A stretch of 64,000 bases of DNA from Streptomyces sp. ITFR-21 (GTDB lineage: Bacteria; Actinomycetota; Actinomycetes; Streptomycetales; Streptomycetaceae): contig NZ_CP134605.1 of the NCBI RefSeq assembly GCF_031844685.1, forward strand, positions 1,335,501 through 1,399,500, in the 5' to 3' direction. Under the pieces are notes generated by a model that saw only the letters and a program-made list of their open reading frames with translations, did not search any database and was not told the DNA's origin. A program made the position numbers and the translations under genes. Shown here piece by piece: positions 9,293 to 19,621 of this stretch. The number at the start of each line of letters is the position of its first letter. Position 1 is the first letter of the stretch.

Positions 9293-11278
9293 TCACGGTC
9301 CCTTGGGGGTGACGGCGGGCAGCGGCTGGCCGGGGTCGAACTCGATCGGCAGCTGGGGGGCGGGGTGTCCCGAGGGCGCTACGTCCAGGCTCTTCAGCGC
9401 GAAGGTCATCACCTGCTGGAAGACCGGGCCGCAGATCGAGCCGCCGAAGTAACTGCCCCTGGTCGGGTTCTGGATGACACAGGAGACGGTGACCCGGGGG
9501 TTGTCGGCGGGCGCGAAGCCCAGGAACGAGGAGGTGTAGCCCTTGTAACGGCCGGTTTTCGGGTCCACCCGGTTGGCCGTACCGGTCTTGCCCGCGACCC
9601 GGTAGCCCGCGATCCGGGCGTTGACCCCGGTGCCCTCCTCGCTGCCGACGACCGACTCCAGCATCTCGGAGAGCGTCTTGGCGGTCGCGGCGCTGACGAC
9701 CCGGGTCCGCTGGGGCGCCGGGGCCGGCACGAAACGGCCGTCGGGGCCGGTGACGCCGCGGACCAGCGACGGCTCGACGCGTACCCCGCCGTTGGCGATG
9801 GTGGAGTAGACGGAGGTGGCCTGGAGGGCGTTGACGGACAGGCCCTGGCCGAAGGGGATGGTGTACTGCTGCGAGGCGTTCCAGTCCTGCGGCTCGGCGA
9901 GGATGCCGGGGGTCTCGCCGGGAAGGCCGACGCCGGTCGGCACGCCGATGCCGAACTTCCTCAGGTACGCGTACAGCACCCGGTTGGCCTGCGGCTGGGT
10001 CGGGCCGAGCTGCCCGCTGGCCAGGATGGTGCCGATGTTGCTGGACTTGGCGAGCACGCCGTTGAGGGTCAGGTACCAGGTGCCGTGGTCGACGTCGTCG
10101 TGGAAGACCCGGTCGGCGCGCGGCAGGGTGCCGGGGACGGTGACGCGGGTCGCCGGGGTGGCGGTGCCGGTGTCGAGTATGGCCGCCATGGACATCACCT
10201 TGCTGACGCTGCCGGGCTCGTACGCGTCCTGCACCGCCGCGTTGCCGAGGGCGGCGGGGTCGGCGTGGGCGAGGTCGCCGGGGTCGAAGCCGGGGGCGTC
10301 GGCCATGGCGAGCACCTGGCCGGTGCGGGAGTCCTGCACGATCACGTAGCCGCGGTCGGCCGCGGACTTCGCCACCTGGGCGGTGATGGCGCTCTGCGCG
10401 GCCCACTGGATGTCCCGGTCGAGGGTCAGCTCCACATCGGAGCCGGGCACGGCGGGCTTCTCCTGGCTGCCGGCGGTGGGGACCTGGCGGCCGTTGGACT
10501 GGGCGTAGCGGATCGTGCCGTTGGTGCCGGACAGCTGCTTGTCGAACATCGACTCCAGGCCGCCGGCGCCCTGGCCCTCGGCGTTGACGAAGCCGATCAC
10601 GCCGGCCGCGAGATCGCCTGCCGGGTAGACCCGCTTGGTGTGCGGCTCGCTGAAGACGCCGGCCAGGACGTCGGCGCCGCGGCCGGCGGCGGACTTGGCG
10701 GCGAAGGCGGACTTGAGGTCCTTGATCTGGTTCCAGACCTGCGGGGACTGGAGGTGGGCGATCAGCTGGTAGCGGGAGTGCGGGGCGGACAGCTGCCGGG
10801 TGATCGTGGCGGCGTCGCCGCCGACGATGGGCGCGAGCAGCTGGGCCGCCTGCTGCGGGGCGTCCTTGACCTTGGTCTGCGCGTAGCTGAAGAGATAGGG
10901 GTCGGCGGTGATGTCGAACGCGTCCACGGTGGTGGCCAGGTCGACGCCGGACCGGTCGGTGATCGTGCCACGGTCGGCGACCACCTCGTGCGTCACCCAG
11001 CGGTTGACGGCGGCCTTGGCGGAGTACGCGGAGGCGTCCACGGCCTGGACCTGGAGCAGGCGTACCACGAAGACGGCCATCACCAGGGTCAGCGCCACGC
11101 CCACCAGGCGCAGCCGGGGCCGGGGCCGGCCGAGCCGGACCGCCTTGGGGCCCGCCGGGTGCCGCGGCCTCGGCGGCCGGGGCGGCCCGCCGGCCCGCCG
11201 CGCCGGGGTGCCGGCGGCCGGGCGCGGTCCGGGGCGGCGGCGGGGGGCTTCGTCGCGGGGGCGGCGGGGATCGGTCAC
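9293..11278 (-). CDS. ftsI: Septal class B penicillin-binding protein FtsI (PBP3-like)
   Basis: FtsI is the division transpeptidase that crosslinks septal peptidoglycan with FtsW. The 661-residue product has an Arg/Pro-rich cytoplasmic tail, one membrane anchor (about residues 57-77, LRLVGVALTLVMAVFVVRLLQV), a PBP dimerisation domain and a transpeptidase domain. The active-site motifs are all present: SxxK as SVSK in EPGSVSKVMSMAA, SxN as SSN in LAKSSNIGTI, and KTG in AGKTGTANRV. GTG start at 11278, 55 bp downstream of ftsL. No PASTA repeat is visible. Confidence 0.95.
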   Translation of the reverse strand: MTDPRRPRDEAPRRRPGPRPAAGTPARRAGGPPRPPRPRHPAGPKAVRLGRPRPRLRLVGVALTLVMAVFVVRLLQVQAVDASAYSAKAAVNRWVTHEVVADRGTITDRSGVDLATTVDAFDITADPYLFSYAQTKVKDAPQQAAQLLAPIVGGDAATITRQLSAPHSRYQLIAHLQSPQVWNQIKDLKSAFAAKSAAGRGADVLAGVFSEPHTKRVYPAGDLAAGVIGFVNAEGQGAGGLESMFDKQLSGTNGTIRYAQSNGRQVPTAGSQEKPAVPGSDVELTLDRDIQWAAQSAITAQVAKSAADRGYVIVQDSRTGQVLAMADAPGFDPGDLAHADPAALGNAAVQDAYEPGSVSKVMSMAAILDTGTATPATRVTVPGTLPRADRVFHDDVDHGTWYLTLNGVLAKSSNIGTILASGQLGPTQPQANRVLYAYLRKFGIGVPTGVGLPGETPGILAEPQDWNASQQYTIPFGQGLSVNALQATSVYSTIANGGVRVEPSLVRGVTGPDGRFVPAPAPQRTRVVSAATAKTLSEMLESVVGSEEGTGVNARIAGYRVAGKTGTANRVDPKTGRYKGYTSSFLGFAPADNPRVTVSCVIQNPTRGSYFGGSICGPVFQQVMTFALKSLDVAPSGHPAPQLPIEFDPGQPLPAVTPKGP

Positions 11279-11333
11279 CGTGGGGTCCTTCGGGCGCGGG
11301 CCTGCCGGAGCTGGCGGTTCACGGGGTCACCTG

Positions 11334-12029
11334 TCAGGGGGTCGGGGCGGCCGGAGCGGTGGTCCCGGTCGGGTTCGGGAGCGTCGGGAGGGTCGGGAGG
11401 GTCGTCGGGAGCGCTGCCGGGGTCGCCGGCGCGGTGCCGGTGGTCGGGGTGGCCGGCGGGGGCGGCGCGGGCGGGGCGGTGGCCTCGTCCGGGGTGCCGC
11501 GCACCGTGCCGTCGGGGCCGAGGAAGGCCGGGTTGCCGCCTGGGACCATGCCGAGCTGCTGAGCCCGGCGTTCCAGTTCCTCCGGCGCCGAGTAGCCGTC
11601 GACCTCCTGCTGGAGCTGCTGCTGCTCGTCCGTGTACCCCGTGGTCTCCTTCTGCAGCCTGTCGAGCTGGAAGGAGTCCCGGTTGACGGCGGAGTTCAGC
11701 AGCAGCAGCGACACCAGGCCCCCGGCGAGCAGCGTCACAACAACGACGACGAACGGCGTGCGCGCCGCGGTTGCGGACGGCCCGCGCAGCCCGCCGAGCC
11801 GGCTCAGCCCGCCGCCGAGCGTCGCCCACCGCGCCGCGCCCGGCAGCCGCCCGCCGGCGGCCGGCACCGGCCGGCCGGCCGGGCCGGGGGAGGCCGGCCG
11901 TCCCGGGCCGCCGGCCCGCCGGCCGGGGGCGGCGGGGCGCGGCGGGGTGCCCCGGCCGGCGGGGGCGCCGGGGGTGGCGGGGCGCTGCGGGCGGGCCGGC
12001 CCGCCCGGGGCGCCGCCGGCCGGGCTCAT
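11334..12029 (-). CDS. ftsL: FtsL-like septum protein (bitopic, disordered tails)
   Basis: FtsL is a small bitopic protein that joins FtsQ and FtsB to activate FtsW/FtsI. The 231-residue product is recognised by position between rsmH and ftsI and by layout: Pro/Gly/Arg-rich cytoplasmic tail (1-90), one membrane helix (about 93-111, [20 protein letters not shown]), a short extracellular heptad-rich stretch ([21 protein letters not shown]), a conserved-looking [15 protein letters not shown] segment and a Pro/Thr-rich tail. The ATG at 12029 overlaps the rsmH stop (ATGA). Sequence similarity across FtsL proteins is low, so the name rests mainly on context. Confidence 0.85.
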   Translation of the reverse strand: MSPAGGAPGGPARPQRPATPGAPAGRGTPPRPAAPGRRAGGPGRPASPGPAGRPVPAAGGRLPGAARWATLGGGLSRLGGLRGPSATAARTPFVVVVVTLLAGGLVSLLLLNSAVNRDSFQLDRLQKETTGYTDEQQQLQQEVDGYSAPEELERRAQQLGMVPGGNPAFLGPDGTVRGTPDEATAPPAPPPPATPTTGTAPATPAALPTTLPTLPTLPNPTGTTAPAAPTP

Positions 12030-12994
12030 CGGGTGTCCTCGCGGATCCGCTCGGCGCCGCGCAGCCTCGCCGGGGCGGACCTGCGGTTCTCGGCGATCTC
12101 GTCCTCGGTGGGGAGTTCGGCGCCGCGGGTGAGGAGTTTCAAACGCGGCTGGTACTGCTCGGGGACCACCGGCAGGCCGGGCGGCGCGGTGGTGGCCGCA
12201 CCCGCCGCGAGGACCTGCTTGACCAGGCGGTCCTCCAGGGACTGGTAGGACAGGACCGCGATCCGGCCGCCGACCGAGAGGGCCGCGACCGCCGCGGGCA
12301 CCGCCCGCTCCAGGACCGCCAGCTCCCCGTTGACCTCGATCCGCAGCGCCTGGAACGTCCGCTTCGCGGGGTTGCCGCCGGTGCGCTTGGCGGCCTGCGG
12401 CAGCGCGTCCCGGATCAGCTCCACCAGCCGCGCGCTGGTGGTGAAGGGCTCCCGTTCCCGCTGCCGGACCACCGCGTCCACGATCTTGCGGGCGAACTTC
12501 TCCTCGCCGTAGGAGCGCAGGATCCGGACCAGCTCGCCCGGCGGGTAGGTGTTGAGCACCTCGGCCGCGCTGATCCCGGCCGACTGGTCCATCCGCATGT
12601 CCAGCGGCGCGTCCTGCGCGTAGGCGAAGCCGCGGTCGGCCTCGTCGAGCTGCATGGACGACACACCGAGGTCGAACAGGACGCCCTGCGCCCTGGGCAC
12701 GTCCAGCCGGGCCAGCACCTCGGGCAGCTCGTCGTACACGGCGTGCACCAGGGTGGCGCGGTCGCCGAAGGGCGCCAGCCGCTCCGCGGAGAGCTTGAGC
12801 GCCTCCTGGTCGCGGTCGATGCCGATCAGCCGCGCCGAGGGGAAGGTGCCCAGCAGCGCCTCGCTGTGGCCGCCGAGCCCGAGCGTGGCGTCCACCACCA
12901 CGGCGCCCGGCTCGGCGAGCGCGGGCGCCAGCAGGTCGAGGCAGCGCCGCAGCATCACGGGGACGTGCCGCGGGGATGGGGACGGGTTGCTCAT
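12026..12994 (-). CDS. rsmH: 16S rRNA (cytosine-1402-N4) methyltransferase RsmH (MraW)
   Basis: RsmH methylates N4 of C1402 in the ribosomal P site using SAM. The ATG at 12994 gives 322 residues starting [20 protein letters not shown], with the family VPVML motif. SAM-binding motifs are [14 protein letters not shown] and [30 protein letters not shown] and [14 protein letters not shown] are signature stretches, and [11 protein letters not shown] lies near the C-terminus. Second gene of the dcw operon, 266 bp downstream of mraZ. The long open frame continues upstream, but only this ATG matches the family N-terminus. Confidence 0.96.
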   Translation of the reverse strand: MSNPSPSPRHVPVMLRRCLDLLAPALAEPGAVVVDATLGLGGHSEALLGTFPSARLIGIDRDQEALKLSAERLAPFGDRATLVHAVYDELPEVLARLDVPRAQGVLFDLGVSSMQLDEADRGFAYAQDAPLDMRMDQSAGISAAEVLNTYPPGELVRILRSYGEEKFARKIVDAVVRQREREPFTTSARLVELIRDALPQAAKRTGGNPAKRTFQALRIEVNGELAVLERAVPAAVAALSVGGRIAVLSYQSLEDRLVKQVLAAGAATTAPPGLPVVPEQYQPRLKLLTRGAELPTEDEIAENRRSAPARLRGAERIREDTR

Positions 12995-13260
12995 ACGGGC
13001 CCTGGTTTCTGGTGGTGCGGGATGTCCGGCGGTGCGGACTCGGGGGTGCGGCCGGGAGTGTCGCGGACCCGGGCCGCGCGGCCGGGCGGCGCCGGGCGGT
13101 GGACGTACGGCCGGGTCCCCGCCCGCGCTCGCGAGGAGCGCTCCCCCGGCACCGGGGAAGTGGTGCCGGCGGAGGCGGACCGGAGAGCGGGAGGAGGCCG
13201 GGCCGTACGTACGTCCGCGCGGGACGGTCGCGCGGGCACACACGTGGTGCGGGGCCGCGC
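12995..13260 (-). other. Intergenic region between mraZ and rsmH
   Basis: Transcription from mraZ to rsmH must cross this unusually long gap for an operon. It is GC-rich, contains several TACGTACG/GTACG-like palindromic bits and codes for nothing I recognise. It may hold a second promoter or a processing site, but I see no clear -10/-35 pair. Confidence 0.35.
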
Positions 13261-13692
13261 TCACAGTAATCCGGGCGGAACCTCCTGTGACAGGGCCGAA
13301 AAGGTGTCTTCCTGGGCCGCCAGATAGCCGCCCCAGGCGTCGGCCGCCCAGATCTCCACCCGCGTGTTGGCGCCGATCACCGCGCAGTCGCGGACCAGCC
13401 CGGCGTACTCCCGCAGCGGCTGCGGCACCGTCACCCGGCCCTGCCGGTCCGGCACCTCGTCGTGCGCGCCGGCGAACAGCACCCGCAGGTAGTCGCGGGC
13501 GGACTTGGAGGTGAGCGGGGCCGCGGACAGCTGCTCGGTGGCCGCCGTGAAGCCGTCGACCGGCCACACGCACAGGCAGCGCTCCTGTCCGCGGGTGATC
13601 ACCAGCCCGTCGGCCAGCGCGTCACGGAACCGGGCGGGCAGCACCAGGCGGTTCTTGTCGTCCAGCCGAGGGGTGTACGTCCCGAGGAACAT
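13261..13692 (-). CDS. mraZ: Transcriptional regulator MraZ
   Basis: MraZ is the DNA-binding regulator at the head of dcw clusters; it binds repeats upstream of its own gene. The 143-residue product contains two SpoVT-AbrB-like units, recognised by [25 protein letters not shown] (read as two overlapping motifs, DDKNRL and LPARFR) and by [18 protein letters not shown]. The ATG at 13692 follows a GGAGGAGG ribosome site. A good housekeeping promoter lies just upstream (13736-13763), so this is the likely start of the dcw transcript. Confidence 0.95.
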   Translation of the reverse strand: MFLGTYTPRLDDKNRLVLPARFRDALADGLVITRGQERCLCVWPVDGFTAATEQLSAAPLTSKSARDYLRVLFAGAHDEVPDRQGRVTVPQPLREYAGLVRDCAVIGANTRVEIWAADAWGGYLAAQEDTFSALSQEVPPGLL

Positions 13693-13735
13693 GAAGGACC
13701 CGGTCCTCCTCCCGCAGACGGCACCACTTCGCGCC

Positions 13736-13763
13736 ACTTTACTCCACCCTGCCCCACGGTCAA
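13736..13763 (-). promoter_or_regulatory. Predicted vegetative promoter of mraZ/dcw operon
   Basis: On the minus strand TTGACC (13763-13758) and TAAAGT (13741-13736) are separated by 16 bp, close to the HrdB-type consensus. The mraZ ATG is 43 bp downstream. I see no clear set of repeated MraZ operator boxes between them. Confidence 0.6.
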
Positions 13764-13809
13764 CGGAACACGGGTCCGGCGCGCCCCACCACGACGGCGG
13801 GCCACCCGC

Positions 13810-13815
13810 TACCGT
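13810..13815 (+). promoter_or_regulatory. Candidate -10 of the carbonic anhydrase gene (leaderless)
   Basis: TACCGT lies exactly 7 nt before the ATG at 13823, which places the transcription start at or next to the start codon. No ribosome site is visible, in keeping with a leaderless mRNA. The -35 region is poor. Confidence 0.4.
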
Positions 13816-13822
13816 CAGAGAC

Positions 13823-14389
13823 ATGTCGATATCTGCCAGCGGCCTCACCGGCCCCGCCGAGCCCGCCGCGACTCCGTCGGAGACCTCCGGAACCGCTTCC
13901 GTCACCGACCGGCTCGTCGCGGCCAACCGCAGCTACGCCGCCGACTTCCACGACCCGGGCATGGGCGCCGCGCCCGTGCTGCAGGTGGCGGTCGTCGCCT
14001 GTATGGACGCCCGCATCGACCTGCACAAGGCACTCGGCCTGGAACTGGGCGACTGCCACACCATCCGCAACGCCGGCGGGGTGGTCACCGACGACACCAT
14101 CCGCTCGCTCACCATCAGTCAGCGCGCGCTCGGCACCCGGTCGGTGGTCCTGATCCACCACACCGGCTGCGGCCTGCAGAGCATCACCGAGGACTTCCGC
14201 GGCGACCTGGAGCGCGAGGTGGGCCAGCGGCCCACCTGGGCGGTCGAGGCGTTCACCGACGTCGACCAGGACGTCCGGCAGTCGATGGCCCGGGTGCGCA
14301 CCTCCCCTTTCCTGGCCCACACCGACGACGTGCGCGGCTTCGTCTTCGACGTCACCACCGGGCTGCTGCGGGAAATCACGAACAAGTAA
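13823..14389 (+). CDS. Beta-class carbonic anhydrase
   Basis: Interconverts CO2 and bicarbonate in the cytoplasm. The 188-residue product shows beta-class zinc ligands: CMDAR (Cys plus the Asp/Arg dyad) near residue 54 and HHTGCG (His, Cys) near residue 113. RNAGG and [20 protein letters not shown] lie between them. This is a compact family member with a ~30-residue variable start. Divergent from mraZ. The start has no ribosome site, but a -10-like hexamer 7 nt upstream supports it. Physiological role is not shown by context. Confidence 0.88.
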   Translation: MSISASGLTGPAEPAATPSETSGTASVTDRLVAANRSYAADFHDPGMGAAPVLQVAVVACMDARIDLHKALGLELGDCHTIRNAGGVVTDDTIRSLTISQRALGTRSVVLIHHTGCGLQSITEDFRGDLEREVGQRPTWAVEAFTDVDQDVRQSMARVRTSPFLAHTDDVRGFVFDVTTGLLREITNK

Positions 14390-14538
14390 CGGCCGGCGAG
14401 TGACGCGGACCGCCGCGTAAGGGAAGAATGCATCGTGCGGCACGTCTCGCCCACAGCGGGCGTTGCCCAGTTCGGGGAGGGCCGGCCCAGGGATGACCGT
14501 GCCTTTGCAGTCCCTAGGAACAGGCCGAGGAGCACCGG

Positions 14539-15552
14539 GTGACGACCATTGACCCACGAGCAAGCCTGAGCGACCTCACCACAACCGCGGACAGAGTGCG
14601 CCGCGCGGTGGAGAGCGTGATCGAGGGCAAGCCGGAGGTCGTACGCATCGCACTGACCGTTCTGCTGGCCGAGGGGCATCTGCTGATCGAGGACGTGCCG
14701 GGCGTCGGCAAGACCATGTTGTCGAAGGCCCTGGCACGTTCGATCGACTGCTCGGTGCGGCGTATCCAGTTCACGCCCGACCTGCTGCCGTCGGACATCA
14801 CCGGCGTCAGCGTCTTCGACCAGCAGCGGCGCGACTTCGAGTTCAAACCGGGCGCGATCTTCGCGCAGATCGTGGTGGGCGACGAGATCAACCGCGCCTC
14901 GCCCAAGACCCAGTCGGCCCTGCTGGAGTCCATGGAGGAGCGGCAGGTCACCGTCGACGGCACCACCTACGAGCTGCCCAGCCCGTTCATGGTGATCGCC
15001 ACCCAGAACCCGGTGGAGATGGAAGGCACCTACCCGCTGCCCGAGGCGCAGCGGGACCGCTTCACCGCCCGGGTCTCCATCGGCTACCCGAGCCCGGACT
15101 CCGAGCTGAAGATGCTCGAGATGCACGGCGGGGCCTCACCCCTGGACGACCTCCAGCCCGTCGCGCACGCCCGCGAGATCGTCGAACTCATCAAGGCGGT
15201 ACGGCAGGTGTACGTCTCCGAGCCGGTCCGGCGGTACGCGGTCACGCTGGTCGGCGCCACCCGCAACCACCCCGACCTGCGGCTCGGCGCCTCACCGCGC
15301 GCCACCTTGCACCTGGTGCGGGCGGCCCGCGCGTCGGCCGCGCTCGACGGACGGGACTACGTGCTGCCCGACGACGTGCAGACGCTGGCCGCCTCGGTGC
15401 TGGCGCACCGGCTGCTGCCCACCGCGCAGGCGCAGTTGAACCGGCGGACCCCGGAGCAGGTGGTGACCGAGATCGTACAGCGGGTACCGGTGCCGGACCC
15501 GACGGCGGGCAGCTGGCCGCAGCCGGGCGCCCCGGGCAGCCGGAGTCGGTGA
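14539..15552 (+). CDS. MoxR-family AAA+ ATPase
   Basis: MoxR ATPases act as chaperone-like remodelling factors and are typically encoded with DUF58 and transglutaminase-like membrane proteins, as here. The 337-residue product has Walker [17 protein letters not shown] (about 54-62), Walker [24 protein letters not shown] (read across about 113-135), sensor 1 [18 protein letters not shown] and an arginine-finger region at [11 protein letters not shown] start at 14539 with GAGGAG upstream. The stop overlaps the DUF58 start, so the three genes 14539-19510 form one operon. Confidence 0.93.
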   Translation: MTTIDPRASLSDLTTTADRVRRAVESVIEGKPEVVRIALTVLLAEGHLLIEDVPGVGKTMLSKALARSIDCSVRRIQFTPDLLPSDITGVSVFDQQRRDFEFKPGAIFAQIVVGDEINRASPKTQSALLESMEERQVTVDGTTYELPSPFMVIATQNPVEMEGTYPLPEAQRDRFTARVSIGYPSPDSELKMLEMHGGASPLDDLQPVAHAREIVELIKAVRQVYVSEPVRRYAVTLVGATRNHPDLRLGASPRATLHLVRAARASAALDGRDYVLPDDVQTLAASVLAHRLLPTAQAQLNRRTPEQVVTEIVQRVPVPDPTAGSWPQPGAPGSRSR

Positions 15553-17018
15553 TGGCACCTCCGCAGCCGCCCATGCCACCGGCCCCGCCGGCCGCCCCCT
15601 CCGCCGTGCCCGCGCCGCACTCGGCCCCCGCCGCGCGCAACGGCCGGCCGGCCGGCGGGTTCCGTACCGCGCTGGGCGGACTCACCACCCGGGGCCGGTC
15701 CTTCGTGGCCGCGGGGGTCGCCGCCACGGCGTGCAGTTACGTCCTGGGGCAGTCCGACCTGCTGCGGGTCGGACTGCTGCTCGCGGCGCTGCCGCTGGTG
15801 TGCGTCGCGGTCCTGTACCGCACCCGCTACCGGGTCGCCGGCAGCCGCCGGCTGGCGCCCTCCCGGGTGCCGGCGATGTCCGAGGCCCGGGTGCACCTGC
15901 GGGTGGACAACGTCTCGCGGGTCCGCACCGGGCTGCTGATGCTCCAGGACCGGGTGCCGTACGTGCTCGGGCCCCGGCCGCGGTTCGTGCTGGACCGGGT
16001 GGAGCCCGGCGGGCACCGCGAGGTGTCCTACCGGGTCCGCTCCGACCTGCGTGGCCGCTACCCGCTGGGCCCGCTCCAGCTGCGGCTGACCGACCCGTTC
16101 GGCATGTGCGAGCTGACCCGCTCGTTCAGCGCCCACGACACCCTGACCGTGGTGCCCAGCGTGGAGCCGCTGCCCCCGGTGCGGCTGGCCGGCGAGTCGT
16201 CCGGGTACGGCGAGAGTCGCGACCGGGCGCTGGCGCTGGCCGGCGACGACGACGTGATCCCGCGCGGCTACCGGCACGGCGACGACCTGCGCCGGGTGCA
16301 CTGGCGGTCCACCGCCAAGTACGGCGAGCTGATGGTGCGCCGCGAGGAGCAGCCGAACCGGGCCCGCTGCACCGTACTGGTCGACACCCGGGAGCTGGCC
16401 TACTTCGGCTCCGGCCCCGACTCGGCCTTCGAGTGGGCGGTCTCCGGTGCCGCCTCGGTCGCCACCCACATGCTGGAGCGCGGCTTCGCGGTGCGGCTGC
16501 TGACCGACAGCGGCACCACCGTGCCCGGCCCGGAGGGCGCGGGCGGCTTCCACGGCGACTCCAGCGACATGGCCGGGGTGCTGCTGGACACCCTCGCGGT
16601 GGTGGAGCACTCCACCGGCGAGGAGCTGTCGGCGGCGTACGAGGTGCTGCGGTCGGGCACCGAGGGCCTGCTGGTGGCGTTCCTCGGCGATCTGGACCTC
16701 AAGGACGCGGCGGGAGTCGGCCGGATGCGGCAGCGGGCCGGCGCCGCGATCGCGTTCGTCCTGGACAGCGACGACTGGCTGGCCCGCGAGCCCGCCGTAC
16801 GCCCGGACCAGCCGGGCGGCGAGGCGCCGCCCAAGGCCGCGCCCGAGGACCCGGACGGCACCCGGGCCGCGATCCGGGTGCTGCGCGAGACCGGCTGGAC
16901 GGTGGTGGCCGTACGGGCCGGGGACGCCCTGCCGGACCTGTGGCAGCAGGCGGACCGCTACCGGTCCCAGGAGGAGTCCCAGCAACGGGACCGGCGTGCG
17001 GCGGGAGCCAGGCCATGA
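15552..17018 (+). CDS. DUF58 domain membrane protein
   Basis: DUF58 proteins are membrane-anchored VWA-like proteins found beside MoxR and TgpA; their molecular task is not settled. The product is about 488 residues: Pro/Ala-rich start, two adjacent membrane segments (about 50-90), then the DUF58 domain with DVIPRGYRHGDDLRRVHWRSTAKYGELMVR-type motif around residues 235-262 (key part HWRSTAKYGELMVRREEQ). I used the ATG at 15552; a GTG at 15549 overlaps the moxR stop and is equally possible. The stop overlaps the next ATG (ATGA). Confidence 0.9.
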   Translation: MAPPQPPMPPAPPAAPSAVPAPHSAPAARNGRPAGGFRTALGGLTTRGRSFVAAGVAATACSYVLGQSDLLRVGLLLAALPLVCVAVLYRTRYRVAGSRRLAPSRVPAMSEARVHLRVDNVSRVRTGLLMLQDRVPYVLGPRPRFVLDRVEPGGHREVSYRVRSDLRGRYPLGPLQLRLTDPFGMCELTRSFSAHDTLTVVPSVEPLPPVRLAGESSGYGESRDRALALAGDDDVIPRGYRHGDDLRRVHWRSTAKYGELMVRREEQPNRARCTVLVDTRELAYFGSGPDSAFEWAVSGAASVATHMLERGFAVRLLTDSGTTVPGPEGAGGFHGDSSDMAGVLLDTLAVVEHSTGEELSAAYEVLRSGTEGLLVAFLGDLDLKDAAGVGRMRQRAGAAIAFVLDSDDWLAREPAVRPDQPGGEAPPKAAPEDPDGTRAAIRVLRETGWTVVAVRAGDALPDLWQQADRYRSQEESQQRDRRAAGARP

Positions 17019-19510
17019 GCGGACGTGCCCGGCTGACGGTGTGCGCGGCGGCGGCCTCGATGATGGCCGCCTGCTCGCTGCTGCCGCTGGCCAGCCCGAA
17101 CAGCTGGATTTTCCGCGCGCTGCTGTGCGTGGTGCTCCAGTCCGGGATGGGCGCGGCGGCCCGCCGGGTACCGCTGGCCCGGCCGCTGACCATACTGGCG
17201 CAGGCGGTGGTGACCCTGCTGGCGCTGACCGTGATGTTCGCCTCCCACCAGGCACTGGCCGGCGTCCTTCCCGGCCCGACGGCCTTCCGGCAGCTCGGCG
17301 GCCTGGTCGGCGACGGCCTGACCGACGTGGGCGACTTCGCCATTCCCGCGCCGGTCACCCCCGGCATCCGCATCCTGCTGGTCGGCGGGGTGCTGGTGGT
17401 CGCCCTCGCGGTCGACGCCATAGCGGTCACCTACAACAGCGCCGCCCCGGCCGGGCTGCCGCTGCTGGCGCTGTACTCGGTGGCCGCCGGGCTCGCCGAC
17501 GGCAGCGCCCAGTGGCTGTACTTCCTGGTCGCGGCGGCCGGCTATCTGCTGCTCCTGCTCGCCGAGGGCCGCGACCGGCTCTCCCGCTGGGGCCGGGTCT
17601 TCGGCGGCGCCCCGCCGGCGAACAGCTGGGCCGGCGGCTCCGCCTCACCGGGCGGCGGTACGGCCTCGGCGCCGGTGCGCACCGGGCGCCGGATCGGGGC
17701 GGCGGCGCTGGGCATCGCGCTGGTCGCGCCCTTCGTCCTGCCCTCGCTGGGCACCGGCCTGCTGGACACCACCGGGCACGGTTCGGGCACCGGAGGCGGC
17801 GGGGGCGGCGGCGCCGGCGCGGTCAACCTGGTGGCGGCCCTGCAGGACAACCTCAACCAGCCCGACGACCACGTGGTGCTGACGTACCGGACCGACTCCA
17901 CCGACGTGACCGGGATGTACCTGCGGATCGCGGCGCTGGACAAGTTCGACGGCGACGAGTGGTCGCCGTCCGACCGGGACACCGAGGACATCCCGCAGGT
18001 GCTGCCGGCCCCGCAGGGCCAGGCGCCGGACGTGAAGTACCGGCCGGTCACCACCGAGGTGAAGGCCGACAACAGCTACCGGCAGGAACTGCTGCCGATG
18101 CCGTTCCCGGCGCTGAGCGTGCGGGCGCCGGGCGACTGGCGCTTCCAGCCGGAGGGCCGGATGGTCATCGGTCGGGCCGGCCAGACCGTCTCCGGTGAGC
18201 GGTACACGGTGACGAGCATGCAGCTGGAACCGACCGCCGCGCAGCTCGCGGCGGCGCCGCCGGCCACCGGGCGGATCGCCGAGGAGTACACCAGGGTCCC
18301 CGGCTCACTGCCGCCGGTGGTCGGGCAGACCGCGAAGTCCGTCACCAAGTCCGCTGCCAACGACTACCAGCGGGCGCTGGCCCTCCAGCGCTACTTCACC
18401 TCCGGGCAGTTCGTCTACAACACCGAGGCCAAGGCGGGCACCGGGGTGGACGCCATCGCGCGGTTCCTGCAGACGAAGGAGGGCTTCTGCGTCCACTTCG
18501 CCTTCACCATGGCCGCGATGGCGCGCACCCTGCACATACCGGCCAGGGTCGCGATCGGCTTCGCCCCGGGCACGGCGAACTCGGCCGGCACGATGTCGGT
18601 GGGCCTCAAAGAGGCACACGCCTGGCCTGAGCTGTACTTCGAGGGCATCGGCTGGACCCGTTTCGAGCCGACGCCGTACCGGGGCTCGGCGCCCGACTAC
18701 ACCCAGGACACCCCGGCCGCGACCGGTGGCGGCGCGACGGACGTGGCGCCGCACGGCGACACCGCGACCCCGGAGCCCGGCACCTCGGCCGCCGCGTCCT
18801 GCGCCCCGGAGAACCGGGCGCCGACCGGCGCCTGCGCCGGGGTGGCGGCCCCGGGCGGCGGCACCGGCGGCGGCGGCTTCCGGGTGGGCTGGCTGCTGCT
18901 GGCGGCCGTGCTGGTCCTGCTGGCGGTGGGTCTGCTGTCCGCGCCGCGGTTCTGGCGGGCCCGGGTCCGGGCCGGCCGGCTCGGCGGCGCGCCGGCCGTG
19001 GCGCCGGGGGCGGCCCTGACCGCCGCCGGCGCGGGGCCGGGCGCGGGCCCCGCGCCACCGTACGGCGGCCGGCCGGGAACCGGGGCGAGCGCGCTGTCCG
19101 CCTGGCGTGAGGTGCTGGACACCGGCTGGGACTACGGCGTGCTGCCGGACGACTCGGAGACCCCGCGGAAGGCGGCGGCCCGGCTGGTACGGGAGGGCAG
19201 GCTGACCGGCGCCCCGGCGGAGTCGGTGGGGGCGCTGGCGACCGCGGTCGAGCAGGCGCTGTACGCGCCCGCTCCGCGGCCGGCGGCCGGTCTGGCGACG
19301 GAGGTCCACCGGGTGCGGGCCGGCCTGCGGCAGTCCGCGGGCCGCGGCACCCGGCTGCGGGCCGCGCTGCTGCCCCGGTCCTCCGTGCGGCTGCTGTGGT
19401 CGCTGTCATCCCGCTGGGCGGCGGCCTCCGACCGGCTCACTCTGGCCGGCCACCGCCTCACCGCCCCGCTCCGGCGCCGACTGACCCGAACCGGCCAGGC
19501 GCCGTCCTAG
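17015..19510 (+). CDS. TgpA-like transglutaminase membrane protein
   Basis: TgpA-type proteins combine membrane helices with a periplasmic or extracellular transglutaminase-like domain; a role in envelope maintenance is inferred, not shown. The 831-residue product has about six N-terminal helices (to ~residue 250), a Gly-rich linker, DUF3488-like extracellular region, and the transglutaminase core with Cys in KEGFCVHFAFTMAAMAR (~491), His in KEAHAWPELYFEG (~535) and GWTRFEPTPYRG, where Glu stands in the usual Asp position. One more helix (~625-645) and a cytoplasmic DUF4129-like tail (SAWREVLDTGWDYGVLPDDS) follow. Last gene of the moxR-DUF58 operon. Its last ~115 bp recur downstream. Confidence 0.92.
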   Translation: MSGRARLTVCAAAASMMAACSLLPLASPNSWIFRALLCVVLQSGMGAAARRVPLARPLTILAQAVVTLLALTVMFASHQALAGVLPGPTAFRQLGGLVGDGLTDVGDFAIPAPVTPGIRILLVGGVLVVALAVDAIAVTYNSAAPAGLPLLALYSVAAGLADGSAQWLYFLVAAAGYLLLLLAEGRDRLSRWGRVFGGAPPANSWAGGSASPGGGTASAPVRTGRRIGAAALGIALVAPFVLPSLGTGLLDTTGHGSGTGGGGGGGAGAVNLVAALQDNLNQPDDHVVLTYRTDSTDVTGMYLRIAALDKFDGDEWSPSDRDTEDIPQVLPAPQGQAPDVKYRPVTTEVKADNSYRQELLPMPFPALSVRAPGDWRFQPEGRMVIGRAGQTVSGERYTVTSMQLEPTAAQLAAAPPATGRIAEEYTRVPGSLPPVVGQTAKSVTKSAANDYQRALALQRYFTSGQFVYNTEAKAGTGVDAIARFLQTKEGFCVHFAFTMAAMARTLHIPARVAIGFAPGTANSAGTMSVGLKEAHAWPELYFEGIGWTRFEPTPYRGSAPDYTQDTPAATGGGATDVAPHGDTATPEPGTSAAASCAPENRAPTGACAGVAAPGGGTGGGGFRVGWLLLAAVLVLLAVGLLSAPRFWRARVRAGRLGGAPAVAPGAALTAAGAGPGAGPAPPYGGRPGTGASALSAWREVLDTGWDYGVLPDDSETPRKAAARLVREGRLTGAPAESVGALATAVEQALYAPAPRPAAGLATEVHRVRAGLRQSAGRGTRLRAALLPRSSVRLLWSLSSRWAAASDRLTLAGHRLTAPLRRRLTRTGQAPS

Positions 19511-19564
19511 AGGCACGGACCCCGGAACACCGCCGGGGCTACGGGCCGCAGGGCACGACCACGC

Positions 19565-19621
19565 GGCCCCGCAGCGGGCACCGAGCCCCGGAACACCGCC
19601 GGGGACCCTCGCTGCGGGGCC
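19565..19621 (+). terminator. Predicted terminator of the moxR-DUF58-tgpA operon
   Basis: A 12-bp perfect stem (GGCCCCGCAGCG, 19565-19576, with its complement at 19610-19621) encloses a second hairpin, CCCCGG-AACACC-GCCGGGG. It lies 55 bp past the tgpA stop. There is no U-tract, as is usual in streptomycetes. Confidence 0.6.
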